Positions 22,657-34,504 of a stretch of DNA of 64,000 nt are shown here, piece after piece. Position numbers and translations under genes: made by a program. The notes beneath the pieces were generated by a model. That model searched no databases, was not told the DNA's origin, and was given only the letters and a program-made list of their open reading frames with translations. The number at the start of each line of letters is the position of its first letter. Position 1 is the stretch's first letter. Source of the stretch: Botrytis cinerea B05.10. Lineage: Eukaryota; Ascomycota; Leotiomycetes; Helotiales; Sclerotiniaceae. The stretch is taken from positions 1,116,001 through 1,180,000 of the forward strand of contig NC_037312.1 in NCBI RefSeq assembly GCF_000143535.2, read 5' to 3'.

Positions 22657-24012
22657 CCTGTCAAGTGAAGAGAAGTGGTCGAAGACTTGAGTGGCAGATA
22701 GAAAAGATGAACAGTTGAACTGAATGAGAAGGATGTGAAAGATCTTTTTCCTTGGTAATAACCACTGCTGGTGTGTTGTGTATCGTGAGCACAAGCACAA
22801 GTGCAAGCATACGCACAAGAACAAGTACAATTGCAAGTGCAACACTGCATAAATGAGCAAGTAACAGGATCAACAACATAATATTATGAGACGTTCTTTA
22901 AAGTTGGGTTTTGGGGAACACAAGGTGCGACCATAGTCATACATACTCCCCCGCATTTATGTCCTACAATATAGTTTCCCGCAAACTGGGTTAACAAACA
23001 CTTGCTTTTCTTCAGCTCAACAAAAATGGCTAGCTTTGCAGAAAAAAGTGACGCTGAAGATAATAGACAGTCAATCGGAAAACGACACATGACTGCAGAT
23101 TGTGACCTGGCTGCTATATAGATTGAATGCTACATTACATTCACATCTGTCCAAGGTTAGGAATGCATCTCGAGAAAGGATATCCGAATCAGAAATCCAA
23201 TACCTACATACCAATGAGAGGTTACCGTGTTACGCATGATGCCAATTTCTGATAAAGAAATGAACCAAATTGGATCCAGTGAACTGAAGTTCCGTTATCA
23301 GGTTCTACATGTAGATCTGTGGTAGCGGGCTCGAAGTGTTGTTGTATTCTGACACAGGATGACGACTAAGGCAGAGACACGAAAATGAAGATTGAGGTGA
23401 TCTAGCTCAATCGAATGGAAATTTGGTGAGTGTGATCCCAAGATACATGTTTAGGGACATCAAAGCCAGACAGCGCATGTTGGCGTCACAATGAATGGCA
23501 TCAATACCTGCAGACCAACTTACATCTCAAAGTTGCTGCAGGCATATTGTGAACAAGATATTGTGGGTTCGGACGGCCAGCCTACATTTAAAAGCCCTCT
23601 ACTCTACTATTCAACTGCAAGTCGCAATTGTGAGGTTACACTTGGGCTCAACTACATTCTCTAACGCCAATCGAAGCTCCACGACTGCGGTTAAATCATC
23701 GGGGTTACGTGGAGATAGGTGTTCGAGTTGGTGACTGAATTGTCGCAGAACCTAGACCCTGGCTGAATTTTGATCAACGGCATCACCCATCTATTGATTG
23801 ACATGTTACAAGTCATACTGTTCTTCTCAGTCTTTGTTACAACCTTCGTTCAACCTTGGAAGGAAGGCCTTGATGCAGTATCAGTATACTCGGGAAAACT
23901 TAATTCTCAGTCTCTTAAAAGAAACGCCCTTCGACCCGTTGATACGGGGTTTCGATCAACAAACTTCTCGTTGAATGATTTCCTAAATTGAATTCCGCTC
24001 ATAAACCCAATC
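22657..24012. promoter_or_regulatory. Shared divergent upstream region of the toxin-like gene pair
   Basis: 1,356 bp separate the two start codons, which point away from each other. Short CAAG/ACAAG/GCAC repeats lie at about 22780-22850, inside or just before the leader of the - gene. No long coding frame here carries recognisable protein. A shared bidirectional promoter is an inference from the geometry. Confidence 0.45.
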
Positions 24013-27000
24013 ATGTCGCAGACTTATATCGAAGTCATTGGCAAGAGTATTCTCAGCGACGATCTTACGCAGAAGTTGACCGATGCAGATACCAATCAGC
24101 CCGGAGATCCCAGGGGGGCTATTGATGCCTTTCTCGGGAAGTGGACTGTCCCTTTCAATGTCATCGTATACCTTTCCTTCATTAAGACATTATTGATCTA
24201 TACCAACGACGACGAAGAGATTTGTGGCGCATTCTTGACACTATTGCCAGACGCGACTCCGGAGGATCTTGCGAAAGAACTTTTTCCGCAAGACAAACTT
24301 GATACGTTGCTAGCCTCAGATTCCAACACACTCCCAGATAATTTGACTACCAATGATGTGAACCAAGTACGGGCCAGGTTTCTTGCTGACCAGCCACTCG
24401 TCATTATTCTTGTTATGATCAGAGATGATGGCGACTTTACCCTCGAAGATCGGCCTCGTACCATCATAGTACTAATTTTAGAATTGATGGTTAAGCGTCA
24501 GGCCAAACTTGGTTCTGCTGAGCTGGTCAGCATGTTGAAGGAGAATTTTCCGCAGGATGATTCCCCGTTGAACGACAAAGAGATCGCCTCCGCTTCTACG
24601 TTTGTCAGACGTGTAAAGACTCTCTCGTATCTCGTTGAAGACCCATTGGATATTCCTCGTCTTTACGACTCCAACTATCATTCCATTCGAAGTATCACAA
24701 GCAAGTCGAAGAACGATTTCAAATCTGATCTGCACAGCGCAGGCGCATCGACCGCGAACGCTCTAAAAATCCACGATTGCGCTGAGCGTGTTGACTGCTG
24801 GAATGAGCAACTCTGGTTGGCGCTGATGAAAGCAGGCAAGGCTGATGTGGCAGATAGTATGATACCTCAGCCGGAGGGCGATGACACAGATTCAACGAAC
24901 GACACTGTAAAGCCAACTCGGCCCTTAGCAAGCCTTAGCGGTCCTCCAGAATCTTGGAATAACTTGACAGACATATTTCGTCTCGAAAATCTTGCGTGTG
25001 AAGAGTGTTGCTCCATAACTTCCATGTCTGCTTATTTTGCAGATCTCTTGAACTTGTTAAGCAACACTACACCTACAGGTGGAACTAAGGCAACAACCAA
25101 TGATACAACTGCCAGTTCGGATTCAGGAACAAACAGCACCCTCCTAGACTTGCTCTCGGCTCGGCGCCCAGATCTTACAAAATTAGAGCTCAGCTGCGCA
25201 AACTCACAAACCTTGATTCCCAATATCAACCTTGTTAATGAAGTACTCGAATCGTTTATTCGCTACAAGAGTCAATCTTTGCTGTCTGAATCAGCTTCCG
25301 ACGACCAAGATTGTATTCTTGTTTTTAATACACCTGCAGATGCCTCAGATGATTGAGTGCAAGATGGTCACTCCGACGGACCAGTCTATCGGCCTGGAAA
25401 CACAGACTTTGAAGTTTATTCCAAAGTCGTCTCTCAACAGATGTACCCGTTCACCTGCTTCCCATATGATTATACATGGTCATCTGTCAAAGAATATTTC
25501 AACATATTCCAGATACCTTACACTCAACTGATCGAGGTATTTCAAGCACCTGAGCTTCTCTTCGAGAAAATAACACAAGTCGCGCGTGATAAACTCTCTG
25601 AAGAACAGAGAATTGGGCTGCTTCGTGGATCGGCCGAGGTGTTGAAAAGACAAAATGCGGCATCAGTTCTGAATTTACACCAAAAAGAGTTTGCTGCCAT
25701 CGCAGGTGAAACTTTCTTCCCTGCCTGGTTTGCTGCTTGGCTCGAAGGATTGGCAAGTGATATCGTACCCATAGCTACAGGACCACCGGAAGGTGATACT
25801 GCCACACAATGGGGCTACGAGGATGAAGATACAATGCTAGAGTCCACGAACGAACTTGGTTTAACATATATTAAGCAACAGCTTATGAAAAGATCAGGGC
25901 TAGATTTTCCCGACATCCTAGACTTGGTCAAGACTCAGCTGTTCGGAAAAGACCTAGTGATCATCAACAAAACCGGATCGAAAGAGTTCAGTACTTTCAT
26001 CGACGACCTCAGACTTCTCGCTAACGCATCAGAGCCGCCGTTTCAAAGCCTGAACACTACCATATGCCGAGACCTTCAGTCTTTTTTACGCCTAAAAGCT
26101 AAACTTGGATGGTCGACGAGGGATCTTGATGCGGCTATCTATCGCTTACGTAATAATGAGATGACGCTCTCTCCGGATTTCAAGGGGACTACCGCTCCCA
26201 ATACGCGACCCATCTCAGTCTACGTTCTCAATGGAATTGCGTCTATTGTCAAGTTAAGCAATTTATGTGGGATTGAACCCGCCGCTCTACTTCCATTGTG
26301 GGGTCCTATCGATGCCTTTGGCAAAGATTCGTTTCTTTACCGCAAATTTCTCCGTCCTTCTTTAGGGAAAGTTTTTGCAATCCCAAAAGACGGCGAAGAA
26401 TTCTTCGAGCCAGGCGGCACAAAGTTTCAAATTTATGCATGCGGTACAAGTGTATGCGCGAGTTTAAATTGGCCATTTCAATATCTCAGAGATCTTCTTG
26501 AAGCTACAGGTTATTCTGATTCTCATTTGACTGTCGGCACTCTATCAAAACTTTACCGCTATACTACCATCTCCCAAATTTTGTCTGTTCCCGCCACAAA
26601 ATGTGCTCAATTTTTTAAACTCTTTTTCGACGAAGCGAAGGAAAATCCTTTGTCAAGCCCTGAAGTCACATTTGAAGTGCTAGACATGTGGAAAAAGCTG
26701 TTGAATTCAAACTGGACAATTGAATCACTTCTCGATGTTTTTGAGACTGCCCAGCTTGAAGATGTCCAGGATAGCTCGGGGCTACAACTCACCAGAGCTA
26801 TTTTGGAAGGGACCGTGGATCTGAAAAAGTCACTTTCATCTATTTCTACAGTTGACATTCCCACTTCAGAAACCGTTGTCGACTGTGTTGGGCGAACATT
26901 TGATGCAACAACAGCGAGTACAATTCTAGGATTTATTGAGGGTGGGTGAATTCTCTAGTCTCATTCAAGGTTTCAAGGTTTCAAGTATTCGAAATAATTG

Positions 27001-30000
27001 AGAATTGGACTTGACAACCCGTGTAATTCCAATGATCGAATTCAATTGAAGTAACTGCAAGACTTCAGACCAGACTATTAGAAACTTCAAGTCACTGACA
27101 TTGTAATAGGCACTCAAATTCTGACAGGCTATGCCACACTTTCAAACAAGGCGGCCCTTGACTCACTCGTTTCCCTAGCAAAGGACTGGCCGAACAAGGT
27201 TTCGGTCATTCCTTCTATTGAAGGAAAGATATATTCTGCTCAAATAAAGCTCTGTGGCATATTGACTTCAAGTGAAAAAACGAAGATCTTGGACGGAAGC
27301 AAAGACTTTCCCGCAATCAATGCTGCACTCGTTACTTTGGTGGCGACTTCGCTGTTTCCACAGAACATTATCAAATCACGTTTTGAGAACAATCCCGACT
27401 CCAGTGGGAAGCTACAGAACAATGTTCTTCTGGATGATTGGGAGGAGCCACCGTCTGAATCCTCTGATTCTTCTTCTCCAAATGCATCTTCTATTGCCGC
27501 AGAAAACTATCTTCGGAATCGCAGAGCAGCTTTTATTGACTTGGCTAAGCCTACCATTATCCAAGATCTCCTTACTTCTCTCATTCTCAACTCTACCAAA
27601 GACCAGATAATCGACGTTGATGTTTCGATCATAGCAAGCCTTGTTTCAGACGTCGTAAAAGTCCCAACTAAGGACAACAGCGGGCTCGAGTCCGCTATGA
27701 CCGCTCTACAGAGTCTCAGCGTGCCCATCGAAAGCTCGATTCAAGTGAATCTGGACGCGTATTTCACACCTACGACCACTGATGATTACACAATACATTA
27801 CACGGGAACCAGTACTAACCCCGAGATAACCATTAACGGACTCAAGATGCCCTATGATTCATCTGCAAACACGTGGAGCCAATTTCGTATGATCTCTGGT
27901 CAAGCATATCTCTTGCAAGCCGATTTTGATTCTTCTCAAGTTTCTTGGTCAACATGCAGATCGATGCCCACACTTTTTACCGACGAAGAACTCTTATTAT
28001 CGGCAACAGTTCAGCGAACAACGAGTGTCCTTGAAGCAATTCGCAAGGTAGCGCTTATTTGCCAAACCTTGAAGCTGACTACGACAGAAATTGCATTTTC
28101 AACCGTCAAGTGCAACTCAAATTCGAAATGCTGGCTATCGACCTCAATTCACCGAGTCTGAAAGATCTTGTACAACTCCAGGGATATTGCGCCTTGAGAG
28201 ATACTTGTATCCCTAGCACTAAAGACGACAATCTTATGAGTCTATTTTCATGGCTGTCTAGCTCAACTGATGCTGATGCAAGCAGTATTGTAACAAAAAT
28301 CGCGGCAAGCACAGGCTGGAATAACACGCTAGTAGAAAGCGCTTTGGACCAAAAATATCCGAACTATACCGCAGGAAATCTGATGACAACGTTACGCAAT
28401 TATGATAACTTCTCGGGCCTAAACGCAATTGTGCAGTTCTATGACAGCCTTGGCGGTGTATCTGACATCAACTCCATGCCACCAATCGCCGAACTCTTTA
28501 ATCTAGCTAGGCCTGCGCAACAGCTAGATAACGCAGACTCTTACGTTCAAGCTGCACAAGACCTCCAGAATAGATTGACCGCCGCGCAACAAGAAAACTT
28601 TGACGATGGACTCATGCAGACCCAGCGCGCTGCGCTTGTGAATTACCTATTGCAACAAGACTACATTAAAGACCTCAATATCTGGGACGCCGATGGACTC
28701 TTTGAATACTTCCTTGTTGACGTGCAAATTGGTCCACAATTGCGAACATCACGTGTTAAACAAGCAATTTCGGTAGTGCAGTTATATACACAGCGTTGTT
28801 TGCTGGGGCTCGAAGAGGACGTCGCGATGACAGATGTGCGACGTGATAAGTGGGATTGGATGCAGCAATATACCCTCTGGGAAGCTAACAGAAAGTTGTT
28901 TCTTTATCCAGAGAATTGGATTGATCCAATGCTTCGAGATGATAAGAGCCAGTTATTTGATCAATTTGAGGCTGCATTGCTTCAGAAAGATCTGAGTATC
29001 GATACGGTTTTGCACGCCATTCAGAACTATGTGTATGGTTTGAATGAAATCTCGAAGCTTGACATTGTTGCATATGTCCACGAACCCGAATTTAAGGAAG
29101 CTGATATATTCCATTTTTTCGGACGGACTCGTACTGCGCCATATTCGTTTTATTATCGTACTGTTACTATTTTGGCAACAAGTGAAATATTCTGGCAGCC
29201 GTGGGCCAAGATTGACATGGATATTCCTTCTATCGAAACAGAATGGGAAGGCCATCGCCTCGACAATGTTGGCAGCTATCTGCTTCCCGAGATAATTGGT
29301 GGCCGACTTTATCTTTTCATGCCGTCAATCATGCCGAAGTCTTTAGCTACGAATATAGGGGACAATCTTAAAGGTGTCGCCACTTTCGACGATTTACGAG
29401 GACAATCGCCTAATATAGCGGCCCCTGAACGTGTATGGGAGATTTCAATGGGTTGGACTGAACTCATCAGGGGCAGCTGGGCACCCAAGCGTGTATCAGC
29501 AGGGACTCTTACTGTGGGTTTGGCAGCTTCTGCATCACAATTTCGAGTTGAACCAACTTTTGATGATAACAAGATGACGATGAAGATAAACTATTCAACA
29601 ATAGGAAATACTGACTTTAACGAAATTGGCAGCTTCATATTCTTCAACGATCAGATCAGTACAATCAGCAGTGACTCAACAACATCTGTCTCAGGCAACT
29701 TTCCAACTTACTTCCAGAAGGTGCTAGGTAAAGGCATCAAACAAGTTGCGCTGTCTATTGATCCCCCTGACCCAGACAAGCCTTTGATTTGGGTACCGCA
29801 TGATTTAACATCCTACAATCAAAATGACCTCACTTGGACTTTGTCGAAAACACAACAACGAGTCACAGCCCTTGTAGTCACCACAATAGATAGTGATGGT
29901 ATGAGCTTGAGCCGCTTTAATATGCCAAGAACAGAGCTCACCCCGACGGATGGACATCAATGGACTTCCCAAAGAGTGATAGACGATATGGAGCTAGTTC

Positions 30001-33000
30001 AGCTGGATCATTCGTTTTCTCATGAACTCATGGAACACACCACCGACCGTGTTGACCCACTGGGAAATCTTTATAACAATCTAGCTAAAACACCTGCAGA
30101 CCAGTTAAAAGAACGTTACGGAGCCGGCAGTCAAAACGCATCGTACCACGAACTGGGTCGTCCAACCGCTATTTATAACTGGGAGATTGGCATACACGCT
30201 GTTTATCTAGCAGTTGATCGGTTGTCAACTACACAGCAATATGACGAAGCACTGCAAATTGCGAGACTTGTTTTTGATCCATCAGTATCTGTGCAAGTAG
30301 ACAGATCTGATGGCGAAAAGACAATAAGCACTAAAACCTGTTGGAAATTCCCACCCTTCCAAGATATGGCTTGCATGATGGCGAATAAAGGCGAAAGCTC
30401 GTTTGACCCTCTGGATCTGGCAAACCTGAAAAAGGAGATCGAGCTTGCTATCAAAGAGAGACGTTCATACGGTGCGCTAGTGCATGCTGCCGCGCGGGGT
30501 CGACCTGTTTCATACATGAAGTGGATTGTCATGAAATATGCTGAAATTCTCATTGCTCTTGGAGACATACAATTCCGACGAGGCACATCCGAATGTCTTC
30601 CATTGGCCACTCAACGATACATCGAGGCAGCTAGAGTACTGGGACCCGAGCCACCTAATGTGCCAGATCTTGGAAATCGGAAATCGAAAGTGCTGACGTA
30701 CGCACAGCTAAGAGTAAAGGACAATGCATTCGATGAAGTCTCATTGGATCTAGGCCTGCCATTCTCATTCAATATAGTACCAAAAGGGAACGCTACAGTT
30801 TCGAGCACTGATCCAAGAATGGAGAACATCACTTGTGTCCTGAAGACAGATTATTTTTCCATTCCCTTGAATCCCAAATTCAAGACAATGCGGAGCCTAG
30901 TGCAGGAACGTCTTTTTAACATTCGAAATTCCTTCGATATTCAAGGAAAGCCGGTGGTCTACGCGCTGAGAGATCCACCCATTGATCCGTAAGCACCTCC
31001 AGGACTTTCATTTCACCCTCCCTTATCTCAAATCTCATCTCATATTTCTTCCTCAACATCTTCCCAACTCCCTTGTCTAGAATATTTTTTCCCTTTCCCA
31101 AATGTTTCCATATGTGGTAATTACTGACTTCCCAATGTTCTAGTGGAGACTTGGTGGCCCTCGGCAAGCAAGGTCTCAGCATATCTGATGTGCTGAGCAT
31201 GATTTCTGGCGAAAGAGATGGTCCACTAACCAACCAACGTTTTGCAACTCTCATGGGCGCAGCTTTGAACTTGTGTACCGAAGTACGCTCGCTGGGAGAA
31301 AGTCTCTTGGCAGCAATAGAAAAAAAAGATGCAGAGAGTCTCAATATCATTTTGGCTCGAAATAACACTGGAATACAGCAAGGGATGTTGGAAATGAAGC
31401 AAATCGAACTTGACGGAGCGCAAAAGACTATTGAATCGCTTTTGATAGATCGCAGCTCTCAAGAAGCCCAGTTAGATTATTATCTCAAACTCATCGGCGA
31501 ACCAGATACCAAAATTCCCAAACCTGGCGACGATTGGACTGATGTCCCACAAAATATTGATGTACAGTCATCAGATGAATTGCGAATGTCTCCTTACGAA
31601 AAATTGCAAATGACAATGTCCCTATCCTCATACTCAAAGAACAGCCAAGCTACAGTCACAGACGCAGTGGCTCTTCCATTGTACTTGTTACCAACGATAC
31701 AAGGGGACTTTGAGCCTCTCGGAGTTGGAACTAGCATCTCAGCTGGCGGGACTCAGTATGCAGAGTTTGTGGCAGCCGGCTCTGCGCTTCTAAGAGGATT
31801 TGCTGCACTAGATGCCAGCCAAGCCGACCAAGCCGATAAGAAGGCCAGTCTTACAGCACAACTGCAAGACCGTCGATTCCAAGCCAATATCAGTGGGCGC
31901 CAGATCAAATCCATTGACAAACAGATCGAGATACAGCAGATACAGATCAAATCCATCCAGAAAGATCTCGATATGCAGAAATCCCAACTAGACGAAGCTG
32001 TTCAGGCTGAGACATGGTATCGCTCCAAATATACCAACGAGCAACTCTATAGCTGGATGGAAAAAAGACTTAGGAACTTGTACCTTCAAGCGTACAACCT
32101 GGTTCTAGATGCAGCTCTTCAAGCACAGAGTGCCTTTTCATTTGAAGCTGGTCGCAAATGCTCAATCATCAAACCAGCTGGATATTGGGATGCTTCACGT
32201 AATGGATTGCTAGCCGCACAAGATCTATTTTGGGATTTGAAAAAGCTTGAGGCTACGCAAGCGGGAAATAATTCAGCGGACTATAATATTACCAAAACTG
32301 TATCTCTGAAAGAGATAAATCCTATGGCCCTAATGAATTTCAGAATCGCGGGAACTTGCGATTTTTCATTAGACGAGCTGCTTTTCGATATGGACTTCCC
32401 GGGCCACTATATGCGCAGAATTCGATCAGTAGCCGTGTCGATTCCTGCAACTTTTGAAACCAATTGCAGTGCCAACGCTATCTTGACACTTTTATCGCAT
32501 AAATACCGCGTTACCCAGAGTGCAGCCGACTATGTTGCTTCTCAAGCTGCAAGTAGTGAATCATTTCGAACCGATCGAATCCCAACGTCTTCCATTGCCG
32601 TTAGCAATGGTGATGCAGACTCAGGGGTTTTTGAACTCGATTTTTCTGGCTCGCAATACATGCCCTTCGAAGGTGCAGGCGCGATCTCCAAATGGCGTCT
32701 AGAACTCCCATCACCGACCAGGACTTTCAGCTACGAGTCCATCACTGACGTGCTATTACACGTGCAATACACGGCTTATGAAGGAGGTCCATCACTACGC
32801 GCAGCAGCGAACCAAGCTACGCTTCAAGTGATGAAAGCGACAGGGGCGGAAGGGCAGCAGCAAGGGTTTTCAGCAATCTTCGACCTCAAACACGAGTTTT
32901 CTGACGATTGGAAGAGCTTCGGTGATCAATTGGCTTCCCAAACGGCGGATTCAAATGATACACCAAGCATGAAACTTGGAGATTTGAAAAAGAAACTTCC

Positions 33001-33286
33001 TTATTGGTCTCAAAGACAGGATGCCCTGAAGGTTCAAAACATCACTTTCATAACTCACAGCCAAGAACTGCGCGATAGACTTGACATCCAAAGCTCCACG
33101 GGTGATAGGACATGGAACGGAAGCAAAATCGGAGACTACTATGTGAAGTCTTCGACTACTTGCAGTGATACGAGTTTGAACTGGATTATCCAAGGAGGGA
33201 CATCCCCAACGAAATGGGATAAGAAGAATTTCGAGAACGCGTTTTTGTTGATTCAGTATGTGTTTACAGGGACCGAAATTGTTTAG
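24013..33286 (+). pseudogene. TcA-like insecticidal toxin-complex (ABC toxin A-component) gene, reading frame disrupted
   Basis: Start ATG at 24013. Coding blocks are 24013-26941, 27110-30988 and 31144-33286, about 2,980 codons. Two clean GT-AG introns (26942-27109, GTGGGT; 30989-31143, GTAAGC...CTAG) join conserved protein without loss. Regions in order: an N-terminal VRP1-like helical part with a Cys-rich LACEEC...SAYFADLL motif (about 24990-25060); a PA14-like insert (about 27740-27990); ABC_toxin_N-like (about 28770-29100, NRKLFLYPENWIDP); neuraminidase-like (about 29100-29950); long channel-forming helices (about 31280-32060); and the C-terminal TcB-binding domain (about 32150-33280, YMPFEGAGAISKWRLELP). 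In bacteria TcA binds host cells and forms the translocation channel. Two lesions interrupt the frame: TGA at 25354-25356, and a frameshift near 28,095-28,125. Cryptic in-frame introns could remove either, at the cost of conserved residues. No TcB/TcC gene is in the window. The family call is firm; the pseudogene status is less so. Confidence 0.8.
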
Positions 33287-34504
33287 GTATTTTGTAATCA
33301 CTGTTTATAGCTCAATCGATTCTTTCAATTCGATCGATTGATTCCCCCACTATCACGGGGTCAAATCTAAAGCTAATCACAGGTTTTGAAAGCCCTCAGT
33401 CGTTTCAATCTAATTACTACTTTTGTAGTCATTTCATCGATTCGTTTAAGGTTGTGTACTTGATTGAAGTAGTCTCGTAGACATTTCTCCCCCTCGTCGG
33501 CCGCATCGGCCGGAATAACCCTACCCTAGCGTCGGCACTCTATGACTAATCACCCGCGGTTTTGTGAATGTATGAAAATGGCACAGCTGCGAGCTGGTTG
33601 ACAATGAACATGAACTAATTCATAATAATAGTTATTTTATTAATCTTTCTCTCAAGAAAAAAGGTTTCTATTAAATTAATATATAGAAATTTTTAAAAGG
33701 ACGTAATTTCACAAAGGATCTTTTTGAGAGTAGTAATTAATCAACCCATCTAACATTCGAGAGCTTGCGCTCCAGAACATCCACCTTACAGTAGAATGCA
33801 ATAATAAATAACGTTATTACTTCCCTCTACAAAGATAAAGACCAAGACCAAGACCAAGACCAAGCCAGACCAAGCCAGACCAAGACACATCCATCCGACT
33901 TCACAGACAACAAACTTAGATCAAGACAAAAGCCATAAGGCCATGCCATCTTCTAGTTGACTCACTTATTCCTTACCCAGTCACTCGCTTTCATTTAAAT
34001 CACTACTGCAAATATCTGAATCTTTGGGAAATCTTGGCTTATTATCACAACATTCCCTCCCCCCCCGCAGAAAAATCTAAAGGATCAATCGTTCTGCCAG
34101 TGTCCAGTCAAGATTGGATTGCTTTGATACGGGGACGCCGAATACCCGCATTGAAATCTCACACATTGTCGCAAAACCTGGGCAAACAAGCATTCTTACA
34201 CGACACCGCGCATAAGCTCAGCATTGAGACGACGACGTTTCTTGATTCTCTGCGAAACTCAACACTCACTGAGGCTCCGTTAAAATCGACCCATTCGCTA
34301 TCTGCCCCTAAGCACAATCTCCCCAACGAGCAGCAAATGGGAATCGTCCCGACTTTCTAATCGCGCAGAGCAAGCCAGATGCTCAGAAACCAAGAGACGA
34401 CCATAATAGAACAGCTGGTCCATTCGCAAATCTCGAGATTTGTTACGCTACATGCGAATTTGTTAGGAAGTTGAGCTCTTGCGCAGATTCGTATTATCGC
34501 AACC
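33287..34504. other. Intergenic region between TcA-like gene and RhoGEF
   Basis: 1.2 kb containing the 3' end of the toxin-like gene and the promoter/leader of the RhoGEF. Direct repeats of GACCAA/GCCAGACCAA lie at about 33838-33884. A/T-rich DNA lies at 33610-33700. An open frame of about 100 codons at 34034-34360 has no recognisable content and probably belongs to the RhoGEF 5' leader. Confidence 0.45.

Noticed and set aside
34034..34360. 108-codon frame upstream of the RhoGEF
   Set aside because: No recognisable content and a non-ATG or weak start; better explained as leader sequence.
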